Counted from the stretch's first letter, positions 1 to 8,706 are shown. The stretch is DNA of 33,284 bases from Lachnospiraceae bacterium (GCA_029338875.1 JAQYBF010000045.1:1-33284), one strand, 5' to 3'. Numbers and translations are program-made. The notes: generated from the letters alone by a model not told the origin.

Positions 1-839
1 GACAGAGAATCGGAATTTTCGCGGGATCCGGCGTTGGCAAGAGTACGCTGATGGGCATGATCGCCAAGAACGTGAAGGCAGACATCAACGTGATCGCCCT
101 TGTCGGAGAGCGTGGCAGAGAGGTACTTGAATTTGTTCAGAAGGATCTGGGCGAGGAAGGCATGAAACGGACGGTCCTTGTCGTGGCAACTTCTGATCAG
201 CCCTCCATGATGCGTCTCAAATGTCCCCTGGTTGCGACGACCATTGCGGAATATTTCAGAGACCAGGGCATGGACGTCCTCCTCATGATGGACAGTCTGA
301 CACGTTTCGCCATGGCCCAGCGTGAGATCGGCCTTGCAACCGGAGAGCCGCCGATTGCAAGAGGCTATACGCCTTCGATCTATTCGGAATTTCCCAAGCT
401 CCTGGAACGGAGCGGAAAGTTCAAGAAGGGTTCCATTACCGGGATCTACACGGTCCTGGTTGAAGGTGATGATACCAATGAGCCGATCGCTGATACAGTG
501 CGAGGCATTCTGGACGGACATATCGTTCTGTCCCGGGCCCTGGCAGCCCAGAACCATTATCCGGCCATCAATATCGGAGCCTCGATCTCCCGACTGATGG
601 CGGAAATCGTCTCGGACGAGCACCGAAAGATGGCCAGCCGCATACGGAACATTCTGGCTCTCTATGAGAAAAACGCAGACCTGATCGCCATCGGAGCCTA
701 TAAGAAGGGAACCAACAAGGAACTCGACGAAGCGGTCCGCCTCTATCCCCGCATCAACCGTTTCCTTATGCAGGGTGTGAATGACAGCTACTCCTATGAA
801 GAGGTTCTGGAGGGTATGAAGAAGGCCCTGGAGGGCTGA
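1..839 (+). CDS. fliI: Flagellar export ATPase FliI (5' end outside the window)
   Basis: ATPase of the flagellar type III export apparatus; it works with FliH and FliJ at the cytoplasmic face of the export gate. The reading frame is already open at base 3 and gives Walker A GSGVGKST at about 24-47. The Walker B stretch LLMMDS lies near 275-295, followed by the FliI-typical TRFAMAQREIGLATGEPP segment. The C-terminal domain is complete and ends in TGA. The N-terminal beta-barrel (about 160 residues in the family) lies upstream of the window. The frame has no internal stop, so the gene looks intact. fliJ follows after 54 nt, the usual arrangement. Identification is close to certain. Confidence 0.97.
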   Translation, partial: QRIGIFAGSGVGKSTLMGMIAKNVKADINVIALVGERGREVLEFVQKDLGEEGMKRTVLVVATSDQPSMMRLKCPLVATTIAEYFRDQGMDVLLMMDSLTRFAMAQREIGLATGEPPIARGYTPSIYSEFPKLLERSGKFKKGSITGIYTVLVEGDDTNEPIADTVRGILDGHIVLSRALAAQNHYPAINIGASISRLMAEIVSDEHRKMASRIRNILALYEKNADLIAIGAYKKGTNKELDEAVRLYPRINRFLMQGVNDSYSYEEVLEGMKKALEG

Positions 840-893
840 GAAAAATCCCGACAGGAGACCTTGGAACATTGCCGGAGAACGGAAGGATAAGAC

Positions 894-1340
894 ATGAAGA
901 AATTCCATTATAGTCTGGAAAACGTCCTGAACTACAAAAGGCAGATCCTGGATTCCATCATGGGAGAATACGCCGTCTGGCAGCAGAGGATTGAACAGAG
1001 AAAGGCCAAGATCAAAAGCCTTAAGGAAGAAAAGAGAGATCTGGAAAATTCCTTCGAAGACCTTCAGCATGCCGGAGGACCCATTGAACGCTTCCTTCTC
1101 TATGCGGATCTGATCGATCGCATGGATCAGGAGATCGAAATTCAGAAGGAAAAACTGAAGGAGATCGAAAAAGAGGCGGAGAAAGTCAAAAAGAAAGTAA
1201 TCGATGCAAAAATTGATGTCAATAAATTCGAAAAACTGAAGGAAAAGAAATTTGCAGAATACCGGCTGGACGAGCAGAAGGAGAACGAAGCCTTTATTGA
1301 GGAATTCGTTCAGAACCAGACGTCCCGGTCGGCAGGATAA
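894..1340 (+). CDS. fliJ: Flagellar export stalk/chaperone protein FliJ
   Basis: The 148-residue protein is almost entirely charged helix (Lys/Glu-rich heptads through about residues 5-135), as expected for the antiparallel coiled coil of FliJ. FliJ inserts into the FliI hexamer and helps couple export to FlhA. The start MKKFHYSLENVLNYK is typical of the family. The ATG follows a GGAAGGAT ribosome binding site. Length matches known FliJ proteins (about 145-150). Its position between fliI and fliK is the standard order in Firmicutes and supports the call more than sequence similarity does, because FliJ is poorly conserved. Confidence 0.93.
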   Translation: MKKFHYSLENVLNYKRQILDSIMGEYAVWQQRIEQRKAKIKSLKEEKRDLENSFEDLQHAGGPIERFLLYADLIDRMDQEIEIQKEKLKEIEKEAEKVKKKVIDAKIDVNKFEKLKEKKFAEYRLDEQKENEAFIEEFVQNQTSRSAG

Positions 1341-1357
1341 AGAAAGGAGGGAGATGA

Positions 1358-2983
1358 ATGTATGCTATGAACAGTGGAAGCAAAGTGGATCTGAAGGGAA
1401 CCGAAGCCCTGTCCGCAGGGAAAAGCTCCGGGATCCGAAAGAAACGAAGCAGTTCTTCAGGTCAGGATTCCGTGTCCGGCGCTTTTCAGAATCTCCTTCA
1501 GTCCCTGGCATCCGGTCAGCAGACTAAGGCCGGCAGCACGGGCAGCCTGGAATCAAAAAATTCCGGAGCCGGTCAGAAAGACCAGAAGAATGAAATTTTA
1601 TCGGTCCGGAAAGCGGATACTGCTTCTGCAGGAAAAGATGTTGAGAAGGCCGGTTCTGAACGGTCGGATTCAGTAACAGATCTCTCATTTCAGAAGACGA
1701 AAACAGATCAGGCAGGAAAGACGGATCGGGCAGAGGGTTCGAAGGCTTCTTCCGGGGACATTTCGAAAACGGATTTGAAGACCGCTTCTCTTTCCGCTTC
1801 GGACAAAGCGCAGGCGGGGGCAGATGACAGGCTGGCTTTAGATTCGGAGAAGGATGCCATAGCGGCATTCACTGAACAGAAGATAACGGATGCTGCCGGC
1901 GAAGGAATCGCGGTTACTGCAGCCGATTCGGCTGCGGATCCAGACCTGCTCTCCGGACTTTCCGATCCGGCAGAGGCCGGACAGGTCAGCGCCCGGGAGG
2001 AAGGCCTGGAAGAATTGGATGCAGAAAGCCTGGCTCTCCAGGAAGAGGCAGAAAATGCAGCCCTGGATCAGATCCTGGATAATAAGGATGCAGCTTCGAT
2101 TCCTTCGGAAAGCGAAGGAGCGCCTGTAAAAGCAGAGGATGGTCTATCTTTGACCGGTCCGGATATCCAGCCGGCTATTGAAGAGAGTGAGGATATTTCA
2201 GCAGCTCTTTCCGAAGCTGCGGGCCCGGATGCCTTGGATTCTAAGGTTTCCAGTCAGGATATGAAGAAGGCTGTCCTGGAGCCGGGAGGAGACGGAAGTA
2301 CAGCTTCCGAGAAGGGATCGGAAAATTCCGCCCGAATCTCCGCTCTGGAAAAGAATGCGGATCAGATTTCGGATGCCGGTGAAAGAAATTTTTCCGGACT
2401 TTCGGAAGAGCTCAGAGAAGAGCAGAAGACGGCCCAAAGCGGGAAGGCAGAAGCCTCCGGCGGGGACCAGATTCCTCCGGGACAGGTTATAAATCCGGGA
2501 CAGAATGCCGAAGTTATTAAGAATACAGGAAATGCAGACTCTATGGTTCAGGGACAGCTGACCACAAGTCCTGCCAGCCTTCCTCAGGATCTGACCGATT
2601 TCATCGCCAGAAGCTGGAGAAACAGCAGCCTTCCGGGAAGCATGGAGCTGACACTGAATCCACAGAACCTTGGAAAAATAACCATTCATCTGACCTATGA
2701 GGCCGGCAGAGCCAATCTGACCATCATGACGACCCGGCCGGAAACCCTGCATCTTCTTTCCAGCCATGCCGACCAGATGGGAGAAATCCTTTCAAGAACG
2801 ACCGGAAGAGAGACAGCTATCGTGCTTCCTCCCAATACGGCAGAGGGAGAAGACAGGACTTCCATGAATCTGGAGGGCCGGTCCCAGAACCGGCGGGAAT
2901 CAGACGAGGGTCAGAGAAATCAGAAACAGAAGCAGAGCCGGAATGACCGCTTTATCAACATGATGCGGCTGGGCCTGGATTAA
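1358..2983 (+). CDS. fliK: Flagellar hook-length control protein FliK
   Basis: FliK is exported during hook growth and, through its C-terminal domain, switches FlhB from hook to filament substrates. The first ~400 of 541 residues are low-complexity (Ser, Ala, Asp, Glu, Lys), consistent with a disordered ruler region. The C-terminal part (about residues 425-490) has the FliK core: a beta stretch with SMELTLNPQNLGKI, then LTYEAGRANLTIMTTRPETLHLL. The tail is basic and Gln/Arg-rich. The ATG at 1358 is preceded by AAAGGAGG (1343-1350). A closer ATG at 1354 is out of frame. A second FliK-like protein is encoded at 30099-31523. Confidence 0.92.
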   Translation: MYAMNSGSKVDLKGTEALSAGKSSGIRKKRSSSSGQDSVSGAFQNLLQSLASGQQTKAGSTGSLESKNSGAGQKDQKNEILSVRKADTASAGKDVEKAGSERSDSVTDLSFQKTKTDQAGKTDRAEGSKASSGDISKTDLKTASLSASDKAQAGADDRLALDSEKDAIAAFTEQKITDAAGEGIAVTAADSAADPDLLSGLSDPAEAGQVSAREEGLEELDAESLALQEEAENAALDQILDNKDAASIPSESEGAPVKAEDGLSLTGPDIQPAIEESEDISAALSEAAGPDALDSKVSSQDMKKAVLEPGGDGSTASEKGSENSARISALEKNADQISDAGERNFSGLSEELREEQKTAQSGKAEASGGDQIPPGQVINPGQNAEVIKNTGNADSMVQGQLTTSPASLPQDLTDFIARSWRNSSLPGSMELTLNPQNLGKITIHLTYEAGRANLTIMTTRPETLHLLSSHADQMGEILSRTTGRETAIVLPPNTAEGEDRTSMNLEGRSQNRRESDEGQRNQKQKQSRNDRFINMMRLGLD

Positions 2984-2996
2984 AAGTTAACAAAGA

Positions 2997-3030
2997 CCTG
3001 TTTTCCATTTAGAAAAAGTGGAAAAGTCAG
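2997..3030 (+). other. Stem-loop in the fliK-flgD gap
   Basis: The inverted repeat TTTTCCA (3001-3007) / TGGAAAA (3019-3025) extends outward to CCTG / CAGG with a two-base bulge. There is no U-run after it, so it is unlikely to be a terminator. It may act in mRNA processing or stability inside the operon. Function is inferred only. Confidence 0.35.
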
Positions 3031-3075
3031 GAAAATCATAAAGACAGAAAACAGATATAAGAAAGGAAGAGCCTT

Positions 3076-3597
3076 ATGCCGACAATCAGTAATGTGAGCG
3101 GAATGAGCGGAACCTCTGATGTCTATACCAAAAACACGGCCGCTGCGAACAATGACAAAGGCACCCTGGATATCCAGAGCTACTTCAAGCTCCTGGCAGC
3201 CCAGCTGGCCAACCAGGATATGTCCAATCCCATGGATACAAGCGACATGATGAATCAGATGTCCCAGATGGCCATGGTTCAGTCTCTGACAGCAATGACA
3301 GAGTCAATCAAGACATCGACCGCCTTAAGTCAGCAGAGCTACGCAGCCAGCCTGATCGGAAAGAAGGTAAGCTATCTTGCATCGAACGGTACCGATGCGG
3401 ATGGAAATGAAAAGACCATCACAAAGACCGGTATCGTGACATCGATCAGCCTGACCGGCAAAAATCCGACCCTTCGGATTGAGGGAGATACCAATGACTA
3501 CTCCCTGGACCGGATCAAGAGTGTCCTCGGAGCAGATGCCTCGGAAAATAAGGTCTCTGCGGATCAGGCGAAGACAGGAGATACAGAGAAGGCCTGA
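3076..3597 (+). CDS. flgD: Hook assembly scaffold (hook cap) FlgD
   Basis: FlgD caps the growing hook and directs polymerisation of FlgE. Residues about 28-75 carry the family signature: LDIQSYFKLLAAQLANQDMS followed by NPMDTSDMMNQMSQMAMVQ. The C-terminal half (about 85-160) fits the small beta domain that includes the ligand-exposed KKVSYLASNGTDADG stretch. At 173 residues it is a short FlgD of the Firmicutes type (enteric FlgD is about 230). The ribosome binding site is AAGGAAGAG. It is followed by flgE, its assembly client. Confidence 0.94.
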   Translation: MPTISNVSGMSGTSDVYTKNTAAANNDKGTLDIQSYFKLLAAQLANQDMSNPMDTSDMMNQMSQMAMVQSLTAMTESIKTSTALSQQSYAASLIGKKVSYLASNGTDADGNEKTITKTGIVTSISLTGKNPTLRIEGDTNDYSLDRIKSVLGADASENKVSADQAKTGDTEKA

Positions 3598-3714
3598 GAA
3601 GATAAAAAAGATCTGAAAAAACTTATCAGAGAAGATAAATAAGAACAGTAACAGAAGATCGATAAGAGAAGATTATAAAAGATAAAATCAGTCAAAGAGA
3701 AAGGAATTAGAGCT
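3598..3714 (+). promoter_or_regulatory. Purine-rich flgE leader with repeated GAAGAT/GATAA elements
   Basis: This 117-nt gap is strongly A/G-rich. It holds GAAGAT at 3598, 3631, 3654 and 3668, and GATAA at 3601, 3634, 3661 and 3681. The result would be a largely unstructured leader ahead of the hook gene, which needs high expression. A weak sigma-28-like combination is also present: TAAG at 3640 and ATCGATAA at 3658, spacer 14. Whether either is functional cannot be judged from sequence alone. Confidence 0.35.
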
Positions 3715-4728
3715 ATGTTAAGAGCTATGGATTCAGCCGTATCCGGATTAAGAGCACATCAGAACAAGATGGATGTCATCGGTAACAATATTGCCAATGT
3801 CAATACCAGTGGTTACAAGTCGCAGAACTATACCTTCAAGGATGCCATGTATCAGACCACAACGGCTTCCTCCAACGGTCAGTCCGGAACTGTCGGCGGA
3901 TCCAATGCCGTTCAGTACGGCTACGGTTCTGTCACCGGTGCCATCTCCACCGATATGACAAGTTCCACACCGAGCTATGTTGGCGGTTTCAATGCCAGCA
4001 TCAACGGATCTGGATTTTTCATTACGAAGTCTACAGGTACAGGAACCAACATTGATACAAAAGTCACCGCTGATAATTCGGCGGAAACGATCTCCAACAA
4101 TCTGAAAGCTGCTAACTTCAACTTTACCCGTGTCGGCCAGTTCTCCGTAGATGCCAACGGATACATGGTAGATGCTAACGGCAACTTCGTCTACGGCTTC
4201 CAGCCCCTCGGCAATAACAATTCGACAACCCTTACCCTGGATGAGATCGGAAATCCCGGATATAAATACGGTACGACTCTGACCGCACTCCGTGCACCGG
4301 CACTGACAGGAAGCACAACGGTAGAGGCTGAAGCAAGACTGAACTTTACCGGTGGCGCTACCCAGCTGAAGAGTGTCCAGATCGACAATGACGGTACCGT
4401 AAAGGGAACCATCAGCTTCAACGGCGAATCCAAGAACGTTGTTATCGGTAAGGTTGCCATCGCAAACTTCCAGAACCAGGAAGGTCTGATGAAGGCAGGT
4501 AACAATAACTTCAATGCCAGCGCCAATGATAACTCCGGTTTCATGACCGCAACCATGCCCGGCGGATCCACCTCCAGTCTGATGAGCGGCTATCTCGAGT
4601 CCTCCAATGTCGACCTGGCCAAGGAATTTTCCGATATGATCGTTACCGAGCGTGGCTTCCAGGCCAATTCCAAGATGATCACCGTAAGTGATGAAATTCT
4701 TCAGGAACTGGTAAATATGAAGCGCTGA
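3715..4728 (+). CDS. flgE: Flagellar hook protein FlgE
   Basis: Structural subunit of the hook, exported by the flagellar apparatus without cleavage. The N-terminal rod/hook motif is clear (MLRAMDSAVSGLRAHQNKMD, then VIGNNIANVNTSGYK). The C-terminal helix has the matching motif (SNVDLAKEFSDMIVTERGFQANSKMI) that ends in an amphipathic coiled coil. The central domains include GFNASINGSGFFI and the ANFNFTRVGQFSVDANGYMV block. At 337 residues it is at the short end for hook proteins, implying a small D2 surface domain. The neighbours flgD and flbD confirm hook rather than rod identity. The ribosome binding site is AAAGGAATT. Confidence 0.94.
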   Translation: MLRAMDSAVSGLRAHQNKMDVIGNNIANVNTSGYKSQNYTFKDAMYQTTTASSNGQSGTVGGSNAVQYGYGSVTGAISTDMTSSTPSYVGGFNASINGSGFFITKSTGTGTNIDTKVTADNSAETISNNLKAANFNFTRVGQFSVDANGYMVDANGNFVYGFQPLGNNNSTTLTLDEIGNPGYKYGTTLTALRAPALTGSTTVEAEARLNFTGGATQLKSVQIDNDGTVKGTISFNGESKNVVIGKVAIANFQNQEGLMKAGNNNFNASANDNSGFMTATMPGGSTSSLMSGYLESSNVDLAKEFSDMIVTERGFQANSKMITVSDEILQELVNMKR

Positions 4729-4740
4729 TAAGAAGTGAAA

Positions 4741-4772
4741 GGCTTTTTCCTGATGAAAGACTGGGGAAAGCC
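4741..4772 (+). other. Stem-loop after flgE
   Basis: GGCTTTTTCC (4741-4750) pairs imperfectly with GGGGAAAGCC (4763-4772), starting 12 nt after the flgE stop. It lacks a U-tract. It may stabilise the upstream flgE message relative to flbD-motA. Inference only. Confidence 0.3.
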
Positions 4773-4841
4773 GATTCGTTTATCGAAAAAGATTACTGAA
4801 AAAGGGAAGTCCCCTGATTATCCTGAAATAAAGGAGAGGAT

Positions 4842-5045
4842 ATGATAAAATTGACCCGTCTGAATGGCGAGATATTCTATTTGAACTACATCCAGATTCT
4901 CAGCATGGAATCCATTCCAGAGACCAAGATCCGGATGACAAATGGGGATTTTTTCCTTGTCAGAGAAAGCATTGACCACATTATTGAAGAAACCCAGGGC
5001 TATCTCCGGTCTGTATTTGCCGGAAATGTCATGGCGGAAGCATAG
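4842..5045 (+). CDS. flbD: FlbD/SwrD family flagellar protein
   Basis: A 67-residue cytosolic protein of the FlbD (SwrD) family. The signature start IKLTRLNGEIFYLNYIQILSME is followed by a short beta stretch (ETKIRMTNGDFFLVRESIDHII). In Bacillus subtilis the homologue SwrD raises motor power for swarming, apparently through MotA/MotB. Its position directly ahead of motA agrees with that role. The ribosome binding site AAAGGAGAGG lies 5 nt before the ATG. The molecular mechanism of the family is not settled. Confidence 0.92.
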   Translation: MIKLTRLNGEIFYLNYIQILSMESIPETKIRMTNGDFFLVRESIDHIIEETQGYLRSVFAGNVMAEA

Positions 5046-5069
5046 GATTTAGGAGGCAGATCTGGTCTT

Positions 5070-5876
5070 ATGGACATTACGACTTTACTCGGATGGGTGC
5101 TGGCAATCGTGCTGGTCGTCCAGGGTATTACAATTCCAAAGCTTGGCAACTTCTATGACGTACCCAGTATCGTCATCGTAGTCGGAGGTACGATCGCTTC
5201 CCTGATTGCCTGCTATCCTTTTCGTATGCTGAAGGATATCCCCAAGCATATAGGAAAATGTTTCCGCGGCAAAGACTTTGAGATCCCTCCCACGGTTGAC
5301 AAGATCGTGGAACTGGCCATGATTGCCAGAAAAGAAGGTCTTCTGGCCCTGGAAGAAAAGGCGGATGAGATCGAGGAGCCCTTCTTCCATTCAGCGGTGC
5401 TTATGATCGTGGATGCCAATGATCCGGACAAGGTGCGTTTTGTCCTGGAGCGGCGGCTGGACGACATGGCGGCCCGGCACGAAGAGGTCCGCGGCATGTA
5501 TCTCAAGGGCTCAGCTCTGGCCCCTGCCTTCGGTATGATCGGTACCCTGGTCGGATTGATCAACATGTTAAAGGGAATGAATTTAGGAGGTTCCGGCGGA
5601 GCTTCTTCCCTCGGCCAGGATATGTCCGTAGCCCTGATCACCACCTTCTACGGCTCGGCACTTTCGAATATTTTCTTCCACCCGATCGCCCAGAAGCTTG
5701 CCGTAAGAGATGCGGAAGAGGAGCTCTACTGTTCCACGATTATTGAGGGTGTGATTGCAATTCAGTCCGGTGAGAACCCCAAGAACATTCGGGAGAATCT
5801 GCTCGGCTCCATCAAGGCCTCAGATTCGACCAAATTGCTTGCGGAGGATTTCAAACCCGGACAGACTGGAGAATAA
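5070..5876 (+). CDS. motA: Flagellar motor stator protein MotA
   Basis: Membrane subunit of the stator ion channel; with MotB it converts ion flow into torque on FliG. Four membrane segments are visible: about residues 5-24, 32-50, 148-168 and 185-205. The cytoplasmic loop between segments 2 and 3 has the charged cluster R123, E127, R128, R129 used for rotor contact. The APAFGMIGTLVGL motif around P152 is the conserved channel proline region. Length 268 is standard. An AGGAGG box (5051-5056) lies 13 nt before the ATG, a rather long spacing. motB starts 3 nt after its stop, so translation is probably coupled. Confidence 0.97.
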   Translation: MDITTLLGWVLAIVLVVQGITIPKLGNFYDVPSIVIVVGGTIASLIACYPFRMLKDIPKHIGKCFRGKDFEIPPTVDKIVELAMIARKEGLLALEEKADEIEEPFFHSAVLMIVDANDPDKVRFVLERRLDDMAARHEEVRGMYLKGSALAPAFGMIGTLVGLINMLKGMNLGGSGGASSLGQDMSVALITTFYGSALSNIFFHPIAQKLAVRDAEEELYCSTIIEGVIAIQSGENPKNIRENLLGSIKASDSTKLLAEDFKPGQTGE

Positions 5877-5879
5877 GTT

Positions 5880-6764
5880 ATGGCAAGAAGAAAGAAAGGC
5901 GGAGGCGGAGACGAAGGCGGAAGCTGGATGGATACCTACGGGGATCTTGTCACCCTGCTTCTGACCTTTTTCGTGCTTCTCTATTCCATGTCCAGCCTGG
6001 ACCAGAGTAAATGGGATCTCTTCGTAAAGAGTATCTATCCGGGCCTTGTGGATGACAAGGGAAGCAGCGGATCCGTCAATATCAACGGCAAGGTTTCGAC
6101 CGACGGGAAAGAAGCCAAGGGCGGCGGTAACAAGGCCTCTGCCGAGGATGTCCAGGCGACAACGGACAACATGGATAAGCTCTATCTCATGATTGCCCAG
6201 AAGATGGACCAGCAGGGAGTCAGCGGCGTATCCGCAACAAGAGGTAAGAATTATACCTTCGTCGAGTTCAAGGACAAGGCCTTCTTCAATGGAGACTCTT
6301 CCGAACTTACAGATCAGGGAAAAAGCGCTTTGAGCGTTTTCTGCAATATTATCGCTCCGGAAAAGGACAAGATCAGTCAGGTCAATATTATGGGTCATAC
6401 GGCCCAGGCCAATCCGAACGGCAATAACGTCCGGACCGACCGTATGCTGGCTGCCATGCGTGCGGCTGAGGTCTGCATTTATATCCAGGAGCAGAATGTC
6501 ATAGAACCCAATAAAATCGTCAGTATGGAATACGGACAGTTCCGTCCGGTTGAGTCCAACGATACCAAGGAAGGCCGGGCGGCGAACCGCCGGGTCGAAA
6601 TCCTTCTGATCGACAAGGGTGCTGACGAAAATGACGTGGATAAGATCCGTGAGGAAGTCAATTCCGGAAAGGATAACGGAAAGACTGCAACAACGGACGG
6701 AGATCCGAATACCTCGGTTGGCGAAGACGCCACATCGACGACAGTGAACAGCACAACGCAATAG
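5880..6764 (+). CDS. motB: Flagellar motor stator protein MotB
   Basis: Peptidoglycan-anchored stator subunit. The N-terminus is a basic patch (MARRKKGGGG), then the single transmembrane helix WMDTYGDLVTLLLTFFVLLYS, with D22 as the ion-binding aspartate. The periplasmic plug/linker covers about residues 50-110. The OmpA-like peptidoglycan-binding domain spans about 120-250 and includes NIMGHTAQANPNGNN and GRAANRRVEILLI. The C-terminal 35 residues are Thr/Asp-rich and probably disordered. The coupling ion cannot be decided reliably from sequence. In many Clostridia fliL follows here; in this cluster fliM starts only 10 nt later. Confidence 0.97.
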   Translation: MARRKKGGGGDEGGSWMDTYGDLVTLLLTFFVLLYSMSSLDQSKWDLFVKSIYPGLVDDKGSSGSVNINGKVSTDGKEAKGGGNKASAEDVQATTDNMDKLYLMIAQKMDQQGVSGVSATRGKNYTFVEFKDKAFFNGDSSELTDQGKSALSVFCNIIAPEKDKISQVNIMGHTAQANPNGNNVRTDRMLAAMRAAEVCIYIQEQNVIEPNKIVSMEYGQFRPVESNDTKEGRAANRRVEILLIDKGADENDVDKIREEVNSGKDNGKTATTDGDPNTSVGEDATSTTVNSTTQ

Positions 6765-6774
6765 AGGAAGCAGC

Positions 6775-7854
6775 ATGGCAGATGTATTGTCACAGAGCGA
6801 GATCGATGCCCTCTTAGCCTCCATGCATGATGAAGTGCAGGAAGTGGATAATGCAGAGGATAGCGCATCGGTCAAGGCTCCGGCAGCCAAGCCGAATGAC
6901 GACTATAAGAAGTATGACTTCTACAGCCCGAGAAAATTTACAAAAGAAAAACTGAAGATCCTTCGGAGCATTTTCGAGAACTATGCCAGACTCATGACTT
7001 CCCAGGTCAACGGAATTTTCCGGGCCATGACCGATATCACAGTCATTGAGCTCCGTGAGAGCCGCTACTATGAATATGTCAATTCCTTCCACGAAAATGA
7101 CTGCATGACCATCATTGATGTCAGTCTTCCGGATAAAGGCAAGTTCAGTGTTCCCATGATGATGTACATCACACCGGGCCTGATCCTGACTCTGATGAAT
7201 CATATGCTGGGCGGCGGTGACAAGGTCATCAAGGCCGAGGACAATTACCGCTATTCGGATGTGGAAATGTCTCTCTACCGGCGGATTGTGGAATATTTTG
7301 TCCACGCCCTGCGTGATGGCTTTTCGAATTACATCACTGTCGATTTCAAGTCCCAGAAGGTGGAGGAAAACCCTTCCATGGTTCAGGAGGTCGGCCTGGA
7401 TGAAACCGTGGTCCTGGTTCATCTGAATGTGGATGTCACAGGTATTTCTTCCGAGAAGATCCGCATGTGTATCCCCGGAACCCTGCTGGAGCAGATCTTT
7501 AGAACCATAGATAACCGAAAACACCTGGCAAGGGGCTTTACCTACGCCAACAACACGGATACCATCATGAGTCACCTCAGAGATTCCTCTCTGCAGCTGA
7601 CCGCCGTTTTAGGAAAGATAAAGCTTACCGTTGATGATATGGACCGCCTTCAGGTCGGCGATGTCATCGACATGAACATTTCAAAAAACGCCCTCTCGAC
7701 CGTATATGTCGGGGACAGCCCCTGGTTCAAGGGACATATGGGTGTTTATAAAAAGAATATAGCAATTCACATTGATCGCCGCATCGAACCAAAGGATGAG
7801 GAGGATCAGAAATCACAGATTGAGAATGAAGAAGGAGAAGAATTAAATGGCTAA
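6775..7854 (+). CDS. fliM: Flagellar motor switch protein FliM
   Basis: C-ring subunit that binds phosphorylated CheY and sets the direction of rotation. The extreme N-terminus has the CheY-P binding peptide LSQSEIDALLAS (residues 5-16), then a flexible linker. The middle CheC-like domain (about 45-235) includes the LGGGDK motif at the FliG interface. The C-terminal SpoA (FliN-like) domain covers about 255-340. The last ~20 residues are acidic. The gene overlaps cheY by 8 nt, so switch and response regulator are translationally coupled. The ribosome binding site is GAGGAAG. Confidence 0.97.
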   Translation: MADVLSQSEIDALLASMHDEVQEVDNAEDSASVKAPAAKPNDDYKKYDFYSPRKFTKEKLKILRSIFENYARLMTSQVNGIFRAMTDITVIELRESRYYEYVNSFHENDCMTIIDVSLPDKGKFSVPMMMYITPGLILTLMNHMLGGGDKVIKAEDNYRYSDVEMSLYRRIVEYFVHALRDGFSNYITVDFKSQKVEENPSMVQEVGLDETVVLVHLNVDVTGISSEKIRMCIPGTLLEQIFRTIDNRKHLARGFTYANNTDTIMSHLRDSSLQLTAVLGKIKLTVDDMDRLQVGDVIDMNISKNALSTVYVGDSPWFKGHMGVYKKNIAIHIDRRIEPKDEEDQKSQIENEEGEELNG

Positions 7855-8212
7855 GATTTTACTGGTAGATGACGCAGCATTCATGCGGATGATGGTAAAG
7901 AAATCTCTGTCCGAGGGCGGTTATGCGGATGCGACCTTCATCGAGGCAACCGATGGCCTGGACGGCGTACAGAAGTATGAGGCAGAAAAGCCGGATATCG
8001 TCATCATGGACATCACCATGCCCAACATGGACGGCCTTCAGGCTTTAAAGAAGATCCGCGAGAGCGATCCTAATGCCAAGGTGGTTATGTGTACTGCCAT
8101 GGGCCAGGAGAGCATGGTTGTCGATGCGATCAAGTCCGGCGCCAAGGACTTTGTCGTAAAGCCTTTCAATGCAGAAAGAATCTGCTCCACTGTAAAGAAC
8201 ATTCTGGGCTGA
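7847..8212 (+). CDS. cheY: Chemotaxis response regulator CheY
   Basis: Single-domain receiver (121 residues) that carries the signal from CheA to the switch. The acidic pocket D8-D9, the phosphoacceptor D55 (in VIMDITMP), T83 and K105 (in VVKPF) are all present, so it should be phosphorylated normally. The ATG lies inside the end of fliM, with GAAGGAGAAG as ribosome binding site. Its location between two switch genes (fliM and fliY) is the standard Firmicutes position and supports CheY over a generic receiver. CheA and the receptors are not in this window. Confidence 0.96.
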   Translation: MAKILLVDDAAFMRMMVKKSLSEGGYADATFIEATDGLDGVQKYEAEKPDIVIMDITMPNMDGLQALKKIRESDPNAKVVMCTAMGQESMVVDAIKSGAKDFVVKPFNAERICSTVKNILG

Positions 8213-8233
8213 TCCTTTTAAAAGGAGGGGAAA

Positions 8234-8689
8234 ATGTCTTTCTTAAATTCTTTTGATATCAGCGCCTCCGGCATGAGTGCACAGAGAACGCGTCTGGATA
8301 TTGCGGCCGAGAATATCGCCAATGTCGATACCACAAGAACGGCAAATGGCGGCGCCTACCGCCGGAAGGACGTTGTACTTGAGAGCTATGGCGAGAAGCC
8401 GACCTTTGCCAATGCCCTTCGCCGGGCCAGGACCGGTGAGAAAACTGTAGGCTCCGGAAAAATGGGCGTCCGGGTATCCCAGGTCGTGGAGGATACGACA
8501 TCCTTAAAGCGTGTCTATGATCCTGATAATCCGGATGCGGATGCGGACGGCTATGTGGAGAAGCCTAACGTGGACGTCCTCAAGGAAACCGTCGATTCCA
8601 TGTCGGCCACCCGTTCCTATGAAGCTAACGTGACTGCTCTGAATGCCATAAAGCAGATGACCCAGAGTGCGATGAATATCAGTAAATAA
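8234..8689 (+). CDS. flgC: Proximal rod protein FlgC, displaced into the switch/export segment
   Basis: Rod subunit exported by the flagellar apparatus. The N-terminal signature FDISASGMSAQRTRLDIAAENIANVDTT and the C-terminal PNVDVLKETVDSMSATRSYEANVTALNAIKQM are both intact. YRRKDVVLE is the FlgC-type central strand. The 151 residues match the family (about 135-150). The ribosome binding site AAAAGGAGGGG is strong. The location is unusual: flgC normally follows flgB and precedes fliE-fliF, upstream of fliI, whereas here it stands alone between cheY and fliY. It may be a relocated sole copy or a second paralogue; the upstream region is not visible. Confidence 0.93.
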   Translation: MSFLNSFDISASGMSAQRTRLDIAAENIANVDTTRTANGGAYRRKDVVLESYGEKPTFANALRRARTGEKTVGSGKMGVRVSQVVEDTTSLKRVYDPDNPDADADGYVEKPNVDVLKETVDSMSATRSYEANVTALNAIKQMTQSAMNISK

Positions 8690-8706
8690 TGGAGGAGTAA
8701 GAATCA

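Noticed and set aside
5820-6890. Long open frame of 356 codons on the - strand opposite motB and fliM
   Set aside because: It is a mirror of well-conserved motB coding sequence, has no ribosome binding site, no recognisable domain and overlaps three certain genes.
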